From the NCBI RefSeq assembly GCF_014635085.1, contig NZ_BMCH01000003.1, positions 248,001-312,000 of the forward strand: DNA of 64,000 bases. The letters are read 5' to 3'. Shown piece after piece: positions 10,097 through 24,313 of the stretch. The notes beneath the pieces were generated by a model. That model was not told the DNA's origin and ran no database searches. It worked only from the letters and a program-made list of their open reading frames with translations. A program made the position numbers and the translations under genes. Within the stretch, counting starts at the first letter, position 1. Every line of letters starts with the position of its first letter. This DNA comes from Asaia siamensis. Its GTDB lineage: Bacteria > Pseudomonadota > Alphaproteobacteria > Acetobacterales > Acetobacteraceae.

Positions 10097-10120
10097 TCGG
10101 GCGGGTATTACCCCGCCCGA
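10097..10120 (-). terminator. terminator-like hairpin after rpoC
   Basis: TCGGGCGGG and CCCGCCCGA form a perfect 9-bp stem with a six-base loop, about 40 bases past the rpoC stop. On the minus strand it is followed by GATTTCG-like sequence with only three T, so termination may be partial or Rho-aided. Confidence 0.6.
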
Positions 10121-10161
10121 TCTCAAACGTAAACTAGTTTTTCCGAGGTGACGCGGCGTCT

Positions 10162-14412
<4,251 letters not shown>

Positions 14413-14500
14413 GCGCCGAAATCCCATTTCACGGAGCGGGCCGGAAGACCGGCCGCGCCCGCGTTAGCAACAAACACAGAAAAGACAGTGGCGGAAATCA

Positions 14501-17500
14501 TCAGACGCCGCTCTGCTCCAGATCGACATTCAGGCCGAGCGACTTCAGTTCCTTGATCAGAACGTTGAAGCTCTCGGGGATACCTGCCTCGAAATCATCC
14601 TGCTCACGCACAATGGCCTCATAGACCTTCGTACGGCCGGAAACGTCATCGGACTTGACCGTGAGCATTTCCTGCAGGGTGTAGGCGGCACCGTAAGCTT
14701 CAAGAGCCCAGACTTCCATCTCACCGAAGCGCTGGCCGCCGAACTGCGCCTTACCACCCAGCGGCTGCTGCGTGACGAGCGAGTACGGACCGATCGAGCG
14801 TGCATGGATCTTGTCATCGACAAGGTGATGCAGCTTCAGCATGTAGATGTAGCCCACCGTCGTACGACGCTCGAAAGCCTCGCCCGTACGGCCGTCGATC
14901 AACTGCGACTGACCCGACTTGTCGACACCGGCCTTGACCAGCATGTCTTCAATGTCAGGGATCGACGCGCCGTCGAACACCGGGGTCGCAATCGGCACGC
15001 CCTTGCGCAGGTTACCAGTCAGCTCAAGAAGCTGCTCGTTCGGCAGGGTCGCAATGTCGCTTTCGAACACGGCATCGCCATAGACGTCACGCAGGCTCTC
15101 GAGCAGCTCAAGCTTGCGCTCACCGGTGCGCTGGTAGTCATCGGCAATCTTGCCAATGTTCTGACCAATATTCGCACAGGCCCAGCCCAGATGCGTCTCG
15201 AGAATCTGACCGACGTTCATGCGCGACGGCACGCCCAGCGGGTTCAGCACGAGATCGACCGGTGTGCCATCCTCAAGGAACGGCATATCTTCAACCGGCA
15301 CCACGCGCGAGACGACACCCTTGTTGCCGTGACGACCGGCCATCTTGTCACCCGGCTGAAGCTTACGCTTCACGGCAACGAAGACCTTGACCATCTTCAT
15401 CACACCCGGCGGCAGCTCGTCACCGCGCTGCAGCTTCTCGACCTTACTGTCGAAACGGGCCTGAATCTTGCCAACGGCAGCGTCATATTCGCGACGCAGC
15501 GTTTCCAGCTCGGACATCACGCTGTCATCGGTGACCGTGATGTTGCGCCAGGCGCCACGCGGCTGCTCGTCCAGCACCTCATCAGTGATGACCGTACCAG
15601 CGCGGATACCCTTGAAGCCGGCAGCTGCCGTCTGGTTGAGCAGACGCTCGCGCAGACGCGCAATGAAGCTGCGCTCCTGAATGGCGCGCTCGTCATCGCG
15701 ATCCTTGGTCAGGCGTTCGATTTCCGAACGCTCGATGGCCATGGCGCGCTCGTCCTTGTCGACACCGCGACGGGAGAAGACGCGAACATCGACGATCGTG
15801 CCGCTCGTGCCCGGGGGCAGCTTGAGCGAGGTATCGCGAACGTCCGAAGCCTTTTCACCGAAGATGGCGCGCAAAAGCTTCTCTTCCGGCGTCATCGGGC
15901 TTTCGCCCTTCGGCGTAACCTTGCCGATCAGGATGTCGCCCGGATTTACCTCGGCGCCGACATAGACGATACCGGCTTCGTCGAGGTTGCGCAGGGCTTC
16001 CTCACCGACATTGGGGATGTCGCGGGTGATTTCTTCCTGACCAAGCTTCGTGTCGCGGGCCATGACTTCGAATTCCTCGATATGGATCGAGGTGAACACG
16101 TCATCACGGGCAATACGCTCGGAGATGAGGATCGAGTCTTCGAAGTTGTAGCCGTTCCAGGGCATGAACGCGACGAGCACGTTGCGGCCCAGAGCCAGTT
16201 CACCCAGCTCGGTGGACGGACCGTCAGCAATGATGTCACCGGCATGAACCGTGTCACCCACGCGCACCAGCGGACGCTGGTTGATGCAGGTGGATTGGTT
16301 GGACCGCATGTACTTGCGCAGACGGTAGATATCGACGCCCTGGGTCGAACCGGCTTCGTCGGTAGCGCGCACAACGATACGTGCACCGTCGATCTGGTCG
16401 ATCACACCATTGCGCTTGGCAACGATGGTCGCACCCGAGTCATGGGCCACAGCGGCTTCCATGCCCGTTCCGACCAGCGGCGCATCGGCGCGCACCAGCG
16501 GCACGGCCTGACGCTGCATGTTCGAGCCCATCAGTGCGCGGTTGGCGTCATCGTTCTCAAGGAATGGGATGAGCGCGGCGGCGACCGAAACAAGCTGCTT
16601 GGGCGAGACGTCGCAAGCCGTGACCTGCTCAGGCGGCACCAGGCGGAAGTCACCCGAACGACGGACAGAGACCAGCTCGTCTGTCAGACGACCCGTGCTC
16701 TTGTCCTGCGCGGCGTCAGCCTGGGCAACGATCAGCTTGTCCTCTTCCATGGCGGAGAGGTATTTCCAGCCGGCCTGCAGCACGCCGTCCTGAACGAGGC
16801 GATACGGCGTTTCGATGAAGCCGTACTTGTTCACCTTCGCATAGGTCGAGAGCGAGTTGATCAGACCGATGTTCGGCCCTTCAGGCGTCTCAATCGGGCA
16901 GATACGGCCGTAATGCGTCGGATGAACGTCACGGACTTCGAAGCCTGCGCGCTCACGGGTCAGACCGCCCGGGCCAAGCGCCGAGAGACGACGCTTATGC
17001 GTGACTTCGGAGAGCGGGTTGGTCTGGTCCATGAACTGACTGAGCTGCGACGAGCCAAAGAACTCACGCACGGCAGCAGCGGCAGGCTTGGCGTTGATCA
17101 GGTCATGCGGCATGACCGTATCGACATCGACCGAACCCATACGCTCACGAATGGCGCGCTCCATACGGAGCAGACCGACGCGGTACTGGTTCTCCATCAG
17201 CTCGCCGACAGAGCGAACACGACGGTTGCCGAGATTGTCGATATCGTCGATCTGGCCGCGACCGTCCTTCAGCTCGCACATGATCTTCACGGCGCGCAGG
17301 ATGTCTTCCTTGCGCAGGACGCGCATGGTGTCAGGCGCATCGACTTCGAGACGCATGTTCATCTTCACGCGACCAACGGCCGAAAGGTCGTAGCGGTCGG
17401 CATCGAAGAACAGGCCCTGGAACATGGCTTCAGCCGTTTCCGGGGTCGGCGGCTCGCCGGGGCGCATGATGCGATAGATATCGATAAGGGCTTCGTCACG

Positions 17501-18676
17501 ACGGTTGTTCTTGTCAACCGCGAGCGTGTTGCGGATCCAGGGGCCATGCGAGGAGTCGACGGCAAGCATTGGCAGCTCGGTGACGCCCGATTCCTCAAGC
17601 GCTTCGAGGCGTGCTTCGGTCAGTTCTTCACCGGCTTCGGCGTAGATCTCACCCGTCTCTTCATTGACGAGGTCCTGCGCCATGAAACGGCCCAGCAGAT
17701 CGGCGCGGCCGACGAGCACGTCCTTGGTCGTCTCGGCGATCTTGCGCACCATGCGGGCGGTGAGCTTGGCATCGGCTTCGGCAACAACCTCACCCGTATC
17801 GGCGTCATAAAGCGGCTCGAGCAGCTTCATGCCACGGAAGGCTTCGGGATCGAAGGGACGGGCCCAGCCCTTGGGCATGCGGGTGAAGGGCACGGTGCCG
17901 TAGAAATAGGCCAGGATTTCATCCTGATCCATGCCACGGATCGCCATGGACTCAACGTCGCCACCCTCTGCCGCCTTGGCGGCGCGGGCTGCGATGGAGT
18001 GCTCGCCTTCAAGGGCATAGAGCAGCGTGGTGACCGGCAGCTTGCGCTTGCGGTCGATACGCACATAGATCAGGTCCTTGGCGTCGAATTCGAAATCGAG
18101 CCAGGAACCGCGATAGGGGATGACGCGGGCAGCGAAGAGATACTTGCCGGAAGAATGCGTCTTGCCCTTGTCGTGATCGAAGAACACGCCGGGGCTGCGA
18201 TGCATCTGGCTGACGATGACACGCTCGGTGCCATTGATGATGAAGGTGCCGTTATCGGTCATGAGCGGCATGTCGCCCATATAGACCGGCTGCTCCTTGA
18301 TATCGCGGATCGAGCGCGATCCGGTATCTTCATCCACGTCCCAGACGATCAGACGCAGGATGACCTTCAGCGGCGCTGCAAAGGTCAGACCACGCTGAAT
18401 GCATTCCTCGACATCATATTTCGGCTCTTCGAGTTCGTAGGAAACGAACTCGAGACGGCCACGTCCCGCAAAATCGTTGATCGGGAAAACCGACCGGAAC
18501 ACTTCCTGAAGACCCGTCTGCTGACGGCTGTCAGGCGCCACGTTCATCTGAAGGAACGTCTCGTAGCTTGCGCGCTGCACGTCAATCAGGTTGGGCATCG
18601 GCGCAACTTCGGGGATCCGCCCGAAGCTCTTGCGAATCCGCTTGCGTCCTGTGAACGATTTGGTGATTGCGTTCAT
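14501..18676 (-). CDS. rpoB: RNA polymerase beta subunit
   Basis: The beta subunit forms the other half of the RNA polymerase active site and the rifampicin pocket. The 1391-residue product has the rifampicin cluster [20 protein letters not shown] followed by [10 protein letters not shown], with wild-type Asp, His and Ser, and the C-terminal [22 protein letters not shown]. It lacks TTA, CTA and TCA codons over most of its length, which creates a 1372-codon open frame on the opposite strand (rejected as a gene). Confidence 0.98.
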   Translation of the reverse strand: MNAITKSFTGRKRIRKSFGRIPEVAPMPNLIDVQRASYETFLQMNVAPDSRQQTGLQEVFRSVFPINDFAGRGRLEFVSYELEEPKYDVEECIQRGLTFAAPLKVILRLIVWDVDEDTGSRSIRDIKEQPVYMGDMPLMTDNGTFIINGTERVIVSQMHRSPGVFFDHDKGKTHSSGKYLFAARVIPYRGSWLDFEFDAKDLIYVRIDRKRKLPVTTLLYALEGEHSIAARAAKAAEGGDVESMAIRGMDQDEILAYFYGTVPFTRMPKGWARPFDPEAFRGMKLLEPLYDADTGEVVAEADAKLTARMVRKIAETTKDVLVGRADLLGRFMAQDLVNEETGEIYAEAGEELTEARLEALEESGVTELPMLAVDSSHGPWIRNTLAVDKNNRRDEALIDIYRIMRPGEPPTPETAEAMFQGLFFDADRYDLSAVGRVKMNMRLEVDAPDTMRVLRKEDILRAVKIMCELKDGRGQIDDIDNLGNRRVRSVGELMENQYRVGLLRMERAIRERMGSVDVDTVMPHDLINAKPAAAAVREFFGSSQLSQFMDQTNPLSEVTHKRRLSALGPGGLTRERAGFEVRDVHPTHYGRICPIETPEGPNIGLINSLSTYAKVNKYGFIETPYRLVQDGVLQAGWKYLSAMEEDKLIVAQADAAQDKSTGRLTDELVSVRRSGDFRLVPPEQVTACDVSPKQLVSVAAALIPFLENDDANRALMGSNMQRQAVPLVRADAPLVGTGMEAAVAHDSGATIVAKRNGVIDQIDGARIVVRATDEAGSTQGVDIYRLRKYMRSNQSTCINQRPLVRVGDTVHAGDIIADGPSTELGELALGRNVLVAFMPWNGYNFEDSILISERIARDDVFTSIHIEEFEVMARDTKLGQEEITRDIPNVGEEALRNLDEAGIVYVGAEVNPGDILIGKVTPKGESPMTPEEKLLRAIFGEKASDVRDTSLKLPPGTSGTIVDVRVFSRRGVDKDERAMAIERSEIERLTKDRDDERAIQERSFIARLRERLLNQTAAAGFKGIRAGTVITDEVLDEQPRGAWRNITVTDDSVMSELETLRREYDAAVGKIQARFDSKVEKLQRGDELPPGVMKMVKVFVAVKRKLQPGDKMAGRHGNKGVVSRVVPVEDMPFLEDGTPVDLVLNPLGVPSRMNVGQILETHLGWACANIGQNIGKIADDYQRTGERKLELLESLRDVYGDAVFESDIATLPNEQLLELTGNLRKGVPIATPVFDGASIPDIEDMLVKAGVDKSGQSQLIDGRTGEAFERRTTVGYIYMLKLHHLVDDKIHARSIGPYSLVTQQPLGGKAQFGGQRFGEMEVWALEAYGAAYTLQEMLTVKSDDVSGRTKVYEAIVREQDDFEAGIPESFNVLIKELKSLGLNVDLEQSGV

Positions 18677-18826
18677 CTATCCCTGCCCTCTCGCACCAGA
18701 CCTTCGGGTCGTCCACACGCCAGGAACCCTGCCATGTCGGGCGACCGGAACGACCGGCACCGTGAATTCGTGATGTTGTTGCGTGACAACCGGCCCTTAT
18801 ACAGGGTTTGTCCGCAACGGCAAATC

Positions 18827-18854
18827 GGGCGGAAACCCGAAAGGATTTCCGCCC
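18827..18854 (-). other. hairpin in the rplL-rpoB gap (candidate attenuator)
   Basis: GGGCGGAAA (18827-18835) pairs perfectly with TTTCCGCCC (18846-18854) around a ten-base loop. It lies 60 bases past the rplL stop in the 238-base gap before rpoB. In E. coli an attenuator and an RNase III site lie at this place. By position a similar role is likely here. The following sequence GATTTGCC has only three T, so read-through is expected. Confidence 0.55.
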
Positions 18855-18914
18855 TGACCTGTCTCAATCCACAACCGGCCCCGCCCGAAGGCGAAGCGCG
18901 GTTCGTGGGCTTGA

Positions 18915-19289
<375 letters not shown>

Positions 19290-19367
19290 GATGATGGTCC
19301 TATATGGTAACTGGTTTTCGATTCACAACCCGCGCCCCTGAAGAGGAGCGGCGCTGCGTAAGACAAT

Positions 19368-19892
19368 TCAGGCGGCTTCGCCGGTCTTGGCATAGGCGCC
19401 GAAAACGCGAGCAAGCTGGCCGGCCGGAGCCTGGACGACGCCTGCGATACGCGTAGCGGGGGTAGAAATCATACCCACCAGCTGCGCACGCAGTTCGTCC
19501 AGCGACGGCAGTGCGGCAAGAGCCTTGACACCATTCGCATCAAGCGTCTGGCTACCAAGGGCACCACCGAGCACCACAAGCTTCTCATTCGTCTTGGCGA
19601 ACTCGACGATCGCCTTCGCAACTGCAACCGGATCCTCAGACCACGCAAGCGCGGTCGGGCCCTTCAGCAGCGGAAGAATCCCGTCGAATTGGGTCCCATG
19701 CAGAGCGAGGCTGGCCAGCCGGTTTTTCGCAACCTTGTACGTCGCACCCGCCGCACGAACGCGTCGACGCAGCTCCGTCACATCAGCTACCGTGAGACCT
19801 TTGTTTTCGGTCACGACAACCATGGACGTGCTGTTGAACACGTTGGCGAGGAATTCGACGAAGGCCCGTTTTTCCTGACGGTCCAAATCCAT
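19368..19892 (-). CDS. rplJ: 50S ribosomal protein L10
   Basis: L10 anchors L7/L12 dimers to the ribosome and in E. coli represses its own mRNA. The 174-residue product begins [19 protein letters not shown] and has the block [20 protein letters not shown]. The C-terminal helix, the L7/L12 binding region, is present. GAGGAG precedes the ATG, directly after an 8-bp hairpin at 19904-19927. Confidence 0.98.
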   Translation of the reverse strand: MDLDRQEKRAFVEFLANVFNSTSMVVVTENKGLTVADVTELRRRVRAAGATYKVAKNRLASLALHGTQFDGILPLLKGPTALAWSEDPVAVAKAIVEFAKTNEKLVVLGGALGSQTLDANGVKALAALPSLDELRAQLVGMISTPATRIAGVVQAPAGQLARVFGAYAKTGEAA

Positions 19893-19903
19893 TCTCCTCG
19901 TCA

Positions 19904-19927
19904 GTCCGGAAACCTTGGCTTCCAGAC
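19904..19927 (-). promoter_or_regulatory. hairpin next to the rplJ ribosome-binding site
   Basis: Arms 19904-19911 and 19920-19927 form eight pairs, one of them G-T, around an eight-base loop. The hairpin ends just before the GAGGAG of rplJ. The 286-base rplA-rplJ gap also holds CTGTTCC/GGAACAG (20073-20088). A leader bound by L10, as in other bacteria, is a reasonable inference, but the kink-turn of known L10 leaders was not identified. Confidence 0.4.
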
Positions 19928-20141
19928 CGGGTTACCCATGGCACTTCCCCGCAATCGGAAAAGTACCGCTCGCCTGTCCATTCAATCGGAACCCAGCATT
20001 CCGGCAGGTTACCCCGCCCTGTCTGCTGGCGCCCCGTCTCCCGCTCGCGGATCTCTCTCAAGATCCCTTAGACTGTTCCGTGGAACAGCACGCCCGGTCT
20101 CGGACAGGTTCGGAAGCGGGAAAAACTCCCCGCCCCTGCGC

Positions 20142-20166
20142 CGCCGCACGGTCAGACCGTACGGCG
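20142..20166 (-). terminator. hairpin after rplA (possible partial terminator)
   Basis: CGCCG-x-ACGGT pairs with ACCGT-x-CGGCG, ten pairs with a single mismatch and a three-base loop, 12 bases past the rplA stop on the minus strand. A T5 run comes only about 16 bases later. It may reduce read-through from rplKA into rplJL. Confidence 0.4.
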
Positions 20167-20178
20167 TCATCTCTCAAA

Positions 20179-20871
20179 TCAGGCCGTGAACGTCGCGACG
20201 TCGACACGCACACCCGGACCCATCGTGGAAGACAGGGCTGCCTTCTTCAGATAGGTGCCCTTGGCGCCGGTCGGACGAGCCTTCTGGACGGCATCGACCA
20301 GAGCCTTGATGTTCTCGACCAGCTTGCCTTCGTCGAACGAAGCCTTGCCTACGCCGGCATGGATGATACCGGCCTTCTCGGCGCGGTATTCGACCTGGCC
20401 GGACTTGGCTGCCTGAACGGCACCCTTGACGTCCATGGTCACCGTGCCCAGACGGGGGTTCGGCATCAGGCCACGCGGGCCGAGGATCTTACCCAGACGA
20501 CCGACCAGTGCCATCATGTCCGGGGTCGCAATGCAGCGATCGAACTCGATTTCACCGTTCTGGATCTTCTCGGCCAGATCATCTGCACCGACGACTTCTG
20601 CACCAGCTGCTTTGGCTTCTTCAGCCTTCGGGCCGCGGGCGAAAACGCCAACGCGCAGGGTCTTGCCCGTGCCGTTCGGCAGCGAGATCAGACCACGGAC
20701 CATCTGGTCAGCATGACGCGGGTCGATGCCGAGGTTCAGCGAGATTTCGATGGTCTCGTCGAACTTGGCCTTTGCATTGCCCTTTACCAGAGCAACAGCT
20801 GCGGCGAGGTCATACTGCTTGTCGGTGTCAACCGTCGCGCGGGCGGCGGTCAGCCTCTTGTTCTTGGCCAT
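20179..20871 (-). CDS. rplA: 50S ribosomal protein L1
   Basis: L1 forms the mobile stalk that moves deacylated tRNA out of the E site and represses rplKA in E. coli. The 230-residue protein has [20 protein letters not shown], the L1 signature, and normal length. It starts four bases after the rplK stop. Confidence 0.98.
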   Translation of the reverse strand: MAKNKRLTAARATVDTDKQYDLAAAVALVKGNAKAKFDETIEISLNLGIDPRHADQMVRGLISLPNGTGKTLRVGVFARGPKAEEAKAAGAEVVGADDLAEKIQNGEIEFDRCIATPDMMALVGRLGKILGPRGLMPNPRLGTVTMDVKGAVQAAKSGQVEYRAEKAGIIHAGVGKASFDEGKLVENIKALVDAVQKARPTGAKGTYLKKAALSSTMGPGVRVDVATFTA

Positions 20872-20875
20872 AGGA

Positions 20876-21310
20876 TCAGCCCTCCACCACGTTCAGACCC
20901 ATCGACTTGGCCGAACCGGCCAGCATGCGCACTGCGCCGTCGATGTCATTCGCGTTCATATCCTTGAACTTCTCTGCAGCGATCTCGCGCAGCTGCGCGG
21001 TCGTGACAGAACCGACTGCGGCGGCCTTGCCGACGGTCTGGCTGCCCTTGGAGACCTTGGCGGCCTTGAGCAGGAAGTAGGTGTTCGGCGGGGTCTTGGT
21101 GACGAAGCTGAACGTACGATCCGCATAGGCCGTGATGACGACCGGGATCGGCATGCCGGGCTCGAGGGTCTGCGTCTTGGCATTGAACTCTTTGCAGAAC
21201 TGCATGATGTTCAGGCCGCGCTGACCCAGGGCCGGACCGACTGGCGGCGACGGATTCGCCTTACCTGCCGGGATCTGCAACTTGATGTAGCCAACAACTT
21301 TTTTGGCCAT
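20876..21310 (-). CDS. rplK: 50S ribosomal protein L11
   Basis: L11 binds the GTPase centre of 23S rRNA and is needed for RelA activation. ATG 21310 ([20 protein letters not shown]) gives 144 residues. The open frame continues 24 codons upstream through the gap and is rejected. The motif [17 protein letters not shown] is present. Normally secE-nusG precede rplK. Here the gene 104 bases upstream is the last of an RND efflux operon, so rplK should have its own promoter in that gap. Confidence 0.98.
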   Translation of the reverse strand: MAKKVVGYIKLQIPAGKANPSPPVGPALGQRGLNIMQFCKEFNAKTQTLEPGMPIPVVITAYADRTFSFVTKTPPNTYFLLKAAKVSKGSQTVGKAAAVGSVTTAQLREIAAEKFKDMNANDIDGAVRMLAGSAKSMGLNVVEG

Positions 21311-21413
21311 ATCCGGGACTCCTTGATGGTTTGCCCGAACCGCGGTTCCAGTGAGGGGCTGCCCGCCTTGCGGCTGGCACACCCTCTCCCGCGTTCCGAA
21401 TTGGAGCGGCCCC

Positions 21414-23036
21414 TTAACGCCCCGAAGACGCGGCTGTCAAGTCTTTCATGGGGGGATTCGCTGGCGTCACCCCGCTCAAATCCTGGTCGGCAGGGCTTGT
21501 ACGGGTATCGACATCGCCCGCCGGACGGGGGTGATGCAGCCCGTCATATTGCAGGATACCAAAGGGATTGATGTCCTTGACCGCAGGCAGGGCGACCTTG
21601 TCCCAGCCACCGCCCAGCGCCTTGATCAGACGGACGCTGGCCTGCACCTGAATGGTCTGGGCCTGCACCGCATCAATGCGCGCCACAAGAGCCGCCTGCT
21701 GCGCCACGACGACGTCGAGGTAATTGGTCAGACCACCCGTATAGAGCGCCATGGTCATGCGCTGTGTCCGCAATGCGGCATCGACAGCAGCCATCTGCTG
21801 CTTCTGCTGGTCAGCAAAGGCCTGCGTCTGGGAGATGCCATCCTCGACATCCTGAAACGCGGCCAGCACGGTCGAGCGGTAATGATCGGCGCTCTCGCGA
21901 TATTGCGACCAGGCACGCTGCAGGGCGGCACGACGCAGACCACCCGTGAAGAGCGGCTCGACCGCCTGCACGCCATAACTCCACATCGAATTGCCCAGAC
22001 TGGCGAGGTCGAAGCCGTTATTCATGAAGCCACCGTTCAGGCTGAACGTGACATCCGGATAAAAGGCCGCACGAGCCACACCGATAGCCCGGCTATTGGC
22101 CGCCAGATTGCGCTCGGCAGAGGCAATATCAGGGCGACGCTCGAGCAATTGCGACGGAAAGCCCGTCGGAATACGCAGGATTGTATAGGGCAGCGTCTGG
22201 CTTGTTGACGGGGCGATATGGAAACTGCCCGGCACGGTATTCACCATGACGGCAATGGCATGTTCCATGACCTGACGCTGTGCGCGCACATTGCTTTGCG
22301 ACGCCATGGTCGCGAAGAGCTGGTTTTCAGCTCGGGAAACGTCCAGTCCGGCTGCAATCGCACCAGCCTGACGTAGCCGGGTGATCTTCACCGCGGTCTG
22401 GTAGTAGCGGATCGAGTCGTCATAGACCGCGTATTGCGCATCGAGCCCGCGCAGGCCGAGATAATTCGAGGCCAGCTCTGCCTCGAGCATCAGGCGAAGA
22501 TTGGCGTAATCGGCCGCACTCGCCTGAGCCATGTTCTTCTGCATGCGCGTGGCGTTGCGGATGCGGCTGAAGAAATCAGGCTCCCACGTCGCAGCGCCGC
22601 TATAGAACACGCTGGACTCGGTCGTCGGCGAGTTCGCATTGGCGCCTCGCCACAGCCGGGTAAGCGATGTCTTGTTGTTCGACATCCCGGCTGACCCGTT
22701 GAGCTGCGGCGCCAGCTGGGCCTGTGTCTCGCGGGCGATATCGCGTGACTGGGTAAAGATTTCAGCCTGGGCCTGCAGGTCGGGGTTCGAGGCCAGCATC
22801 TTTTCTTCAAGAGCATTGAGCTGGGGATCATGGAAGACCTCCCACCATTTGCCCTTGGGAACGTCATCGGCAGGCTTGCCGTCTACCAGCACGCCCTTGC
22901 CGCTCCACCCATTGGGATAGATGAATTTGGGGGCTTCATATTTCGGCGCCAGATCGCAGCCGGACAGGAGAGACAGGCAAAGAACCGCGCTTGCCACACC
23001 GCCGCGCAATGCGCGGCGCTTGAAACTCTCTCTCAT
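21414..23036 (-). CDS. RND efflux outer-membrane channel lipoprotein (NodT/OprM family)
   Basis: TolC-like outer-membrane duct of a tripartite efflux pump. The 540-residue product has a lipoprotein signal with lipobox LLSG|C (Cys27) after the hydrophobic segment [12 protein letters not shown], then two OEP-type repeats of long helices. Conserved pieces include [32 protein letters not shown] and [15 protein letters not shown]. Its ATG overlaps the stop of the membrane-fusion gene (ATGA), so it is the third gene of the pump operon. A Pro/Asp-rich tail of about 40 residues follows the channel domain. The substrate is unknown. Confidence 0.93.
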   Translation of the reverse strand: MRESFKRRALRGGVASAVLCLSLLSGCDLAPKYEAPKFIYPNGWSGKGVLVDGKPADDVPKGKWWEVFHDPQLNALEEKMLASNPDLQAQAEIFTQSRDIARETQAQLAPQLNGSAGMSNNKTSLTRLWRGANANSPTTESSVFYSGAATWEPDFFSRIRNATRMQKNMAQASAADYANLRLMLEAELASNYLGLRGLDAQYAVYDDSIRYYQTAVKITRLRQAGAIAAGLDVSRAENQLFATMASQSNVRAQRQVMEHAIAVMVNTVPGSFHIAPSTSQTLPYTILRIPTGFPSQLLERRPDIASAERNLAANSRAIGVARAAFYPDVTFSLNGGFMNNGFDLASLGNSMWSYGVQAVEPLFTGGLRRAALQRAWSQYRESADHYRSTVLAAFQDVEDGISQTQAFADQQKQQMAAVDAALRTQRMTMALYTGGLTNYLDVVVAQQAALVARIDAVQAQTIQVQASVRLIKALGGGWDKVALPAVKDINPFGILQYDGLHHPRPAGDVDTRTSPADQDLSGVTPANPPMKDLTAASSGR

Positions 23037-24313
23037 CGACGCGCCCCGTTCTCGTTGCCACCATCATCGTCTTCAGGAGCGACGGGTTTCGGTGCGGGCG
23101 CAACATTCTTGCGAGGCGCTGCCGTCGCATCGTTATAGCCGCGGGTTGCGGCAACCACCTTGACCTCATCGCCTTCAAGCATATCGGCGGTCGGGTTGGC
23201 CACGATCTGGTCCTTTGCCTCGATGCCCCCAAGAATCTGGATGGTCATGCCGTAATTGATGCCGGTCTTCACGTCGATCAGATGAACATGATTGTCGACA
23301 ACAGTGGCAAGCTGGGTGCCCTGGGCTCGGAAAATCAGCGAGTTGACCGGCACGATCAGCACGCCCGGCTCACCCGGCGCGGTGAAATGCGCTGTTGCGT
23401 AGGAATCAGGCCAGAGTGACCCGTCCTCATTGCTGAGTTCCAGCTCGGTCGTGACCGTGCGCGTTGCCGCGTTGAAGGCCTGAGCCGTGGCGAGGAAGCT
23501 CGCATCATAAACCCGCCCCGGGAATTGCGGCAGGGTCAGTTTGGCAGCGAGCTTGTCGGAAATGACCGCCGCATAATCCTGCGGCACGGAAACGAAGACG
23601 CGCATGCGATGCGTGTCGGCAACCGTAAAGAGCTCTGATGCATTGCCACGAGAGTTGAGATCACCCCCACCCGCATTCACGTAGTCGCCCACGTTCACCA
23701 GACGCGACGTCACGATGCCATCGAACGGCGCCACGATGCGCTTGAAGTTCTCCAGCGCCTCGAAACGCTCGACCTCGTGCTGTGCCTGATCGACCTGCGC
23801 CTTCTGGGCGGCGGCGTTAGCCGCCTGCACATCGACTTCCTGACGCGACACGGCCTGGGTGTCTCGCAGATCGGCCCAGCGCTTGGCCGTAATCACGGCC
23901 AGTTTGTAGCGGGCCAGCACGACATTGTAGTTGGCTTTTGCTGCCTCATACTGCGCATCAAGGCTCGGCGTGCTGATTTCGGCCAGGAGATCGCCCGATT
24001 TCACATGGGCGCCGTAATCCTTGTACCACATTTTCACATAGCCGGAGACCTGCGCGTAGATCGGCGCCTGATACCAAGCGGCCAGATTGGCCGGCAGATC
24101 CAGATGGCGCACGGCAGGGCCAGGTTGCGGGTTGATCAGGCTGACACGGGCGCGGGCATTGTCGTCCGCCTCTTTCTCGAGACTGCTGTAATGCACCGAA
24201 CGGGTGAGTATCCCCCAGGCAGCCACAAGCAGGGCAATACCCAGCACGATGAGGATGACAAGGCGGCCCCGCTTGCGGTTCGGCTCGGCACCGGGATTCT
24301 GGTGCTGGGTCAT
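23033..24313 (-). CDS. RND efflux periplasmic adaptor (HlyD/AcrA family)
   Basis: Membrane-fusion protein linking the inner-membrane pump to the outer-membrane channel. The 426-residue protein has a Lys/Arg-rich N-terminus, one membrane anchor near 19-37, the lipoyl half-motif YKDYGAHVKSGDLLAEISTP, a coiled-coil hairpin near 120-175 and the second lipoyl half GIVTSRLVNVGDYVNAGG. The C-terminus is low complexity (Pro/Glu/Asp/Asn). It overlaps its neighbours by four bases on both sides. Substrate not deducible. Confidence 0.93.
   Translation of the reverse strand: MTQHQNPGAEPNRKRGRLVILIVLGIALLVAAWGILTRSVHYSSLEKEADDNARARVSLINPQPGPAVRHLDLPANLAAWYQAPIYAQVSGYVKMWYKDYGAHVKSGDLLAEISTPSLDAQYEAAKANYNVVLARYKLAVITAKRWADLRDTQAVSRQEVDVQAANAAAQKAQVDQAQHEVERFEALENFKRIVAPFDGIVTSRLVNVGDYVNAGGGDLNSRGNASELFTVADTHRMRVFVSVPQDYAAVISDKLAAKLTLPQFPGRVYDASFLATAQAFNAATRTVTTELELSNEDGSLWPDSYATAHFTAPGEPGVLIVPVNSLIFRAQGTQLATVVDNHVHLIDVKTGINYGMTIQILGGIEAKDQIVANPTADMLEGDEVKVVAATRGYNDATAAPRKNVAPAPKPVAPEDDDGGNENGARR

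Larger units (their letters stand above)
9796..10161 (-). other. rpoC-rpsL intergenic region
   Basis: These 366 bases carry no convincing gene. From the rpoC side they hold a terminator-like hairpin (10097-10120), a candidate promoter (10006-10034), and then a leader of about 200 bases ahead of rpsL. The leader contains a GCGACA/TGTCGC stem-loop at 9871-9885. The arrangement separates the rpoBC unit from the str/S10/spc unit. Confidence 0.6.

Noticed and set aside
14501-18676. rifampicin resistance substitutions in rpoB
   Set aside because: The cluster residues read as wild type.
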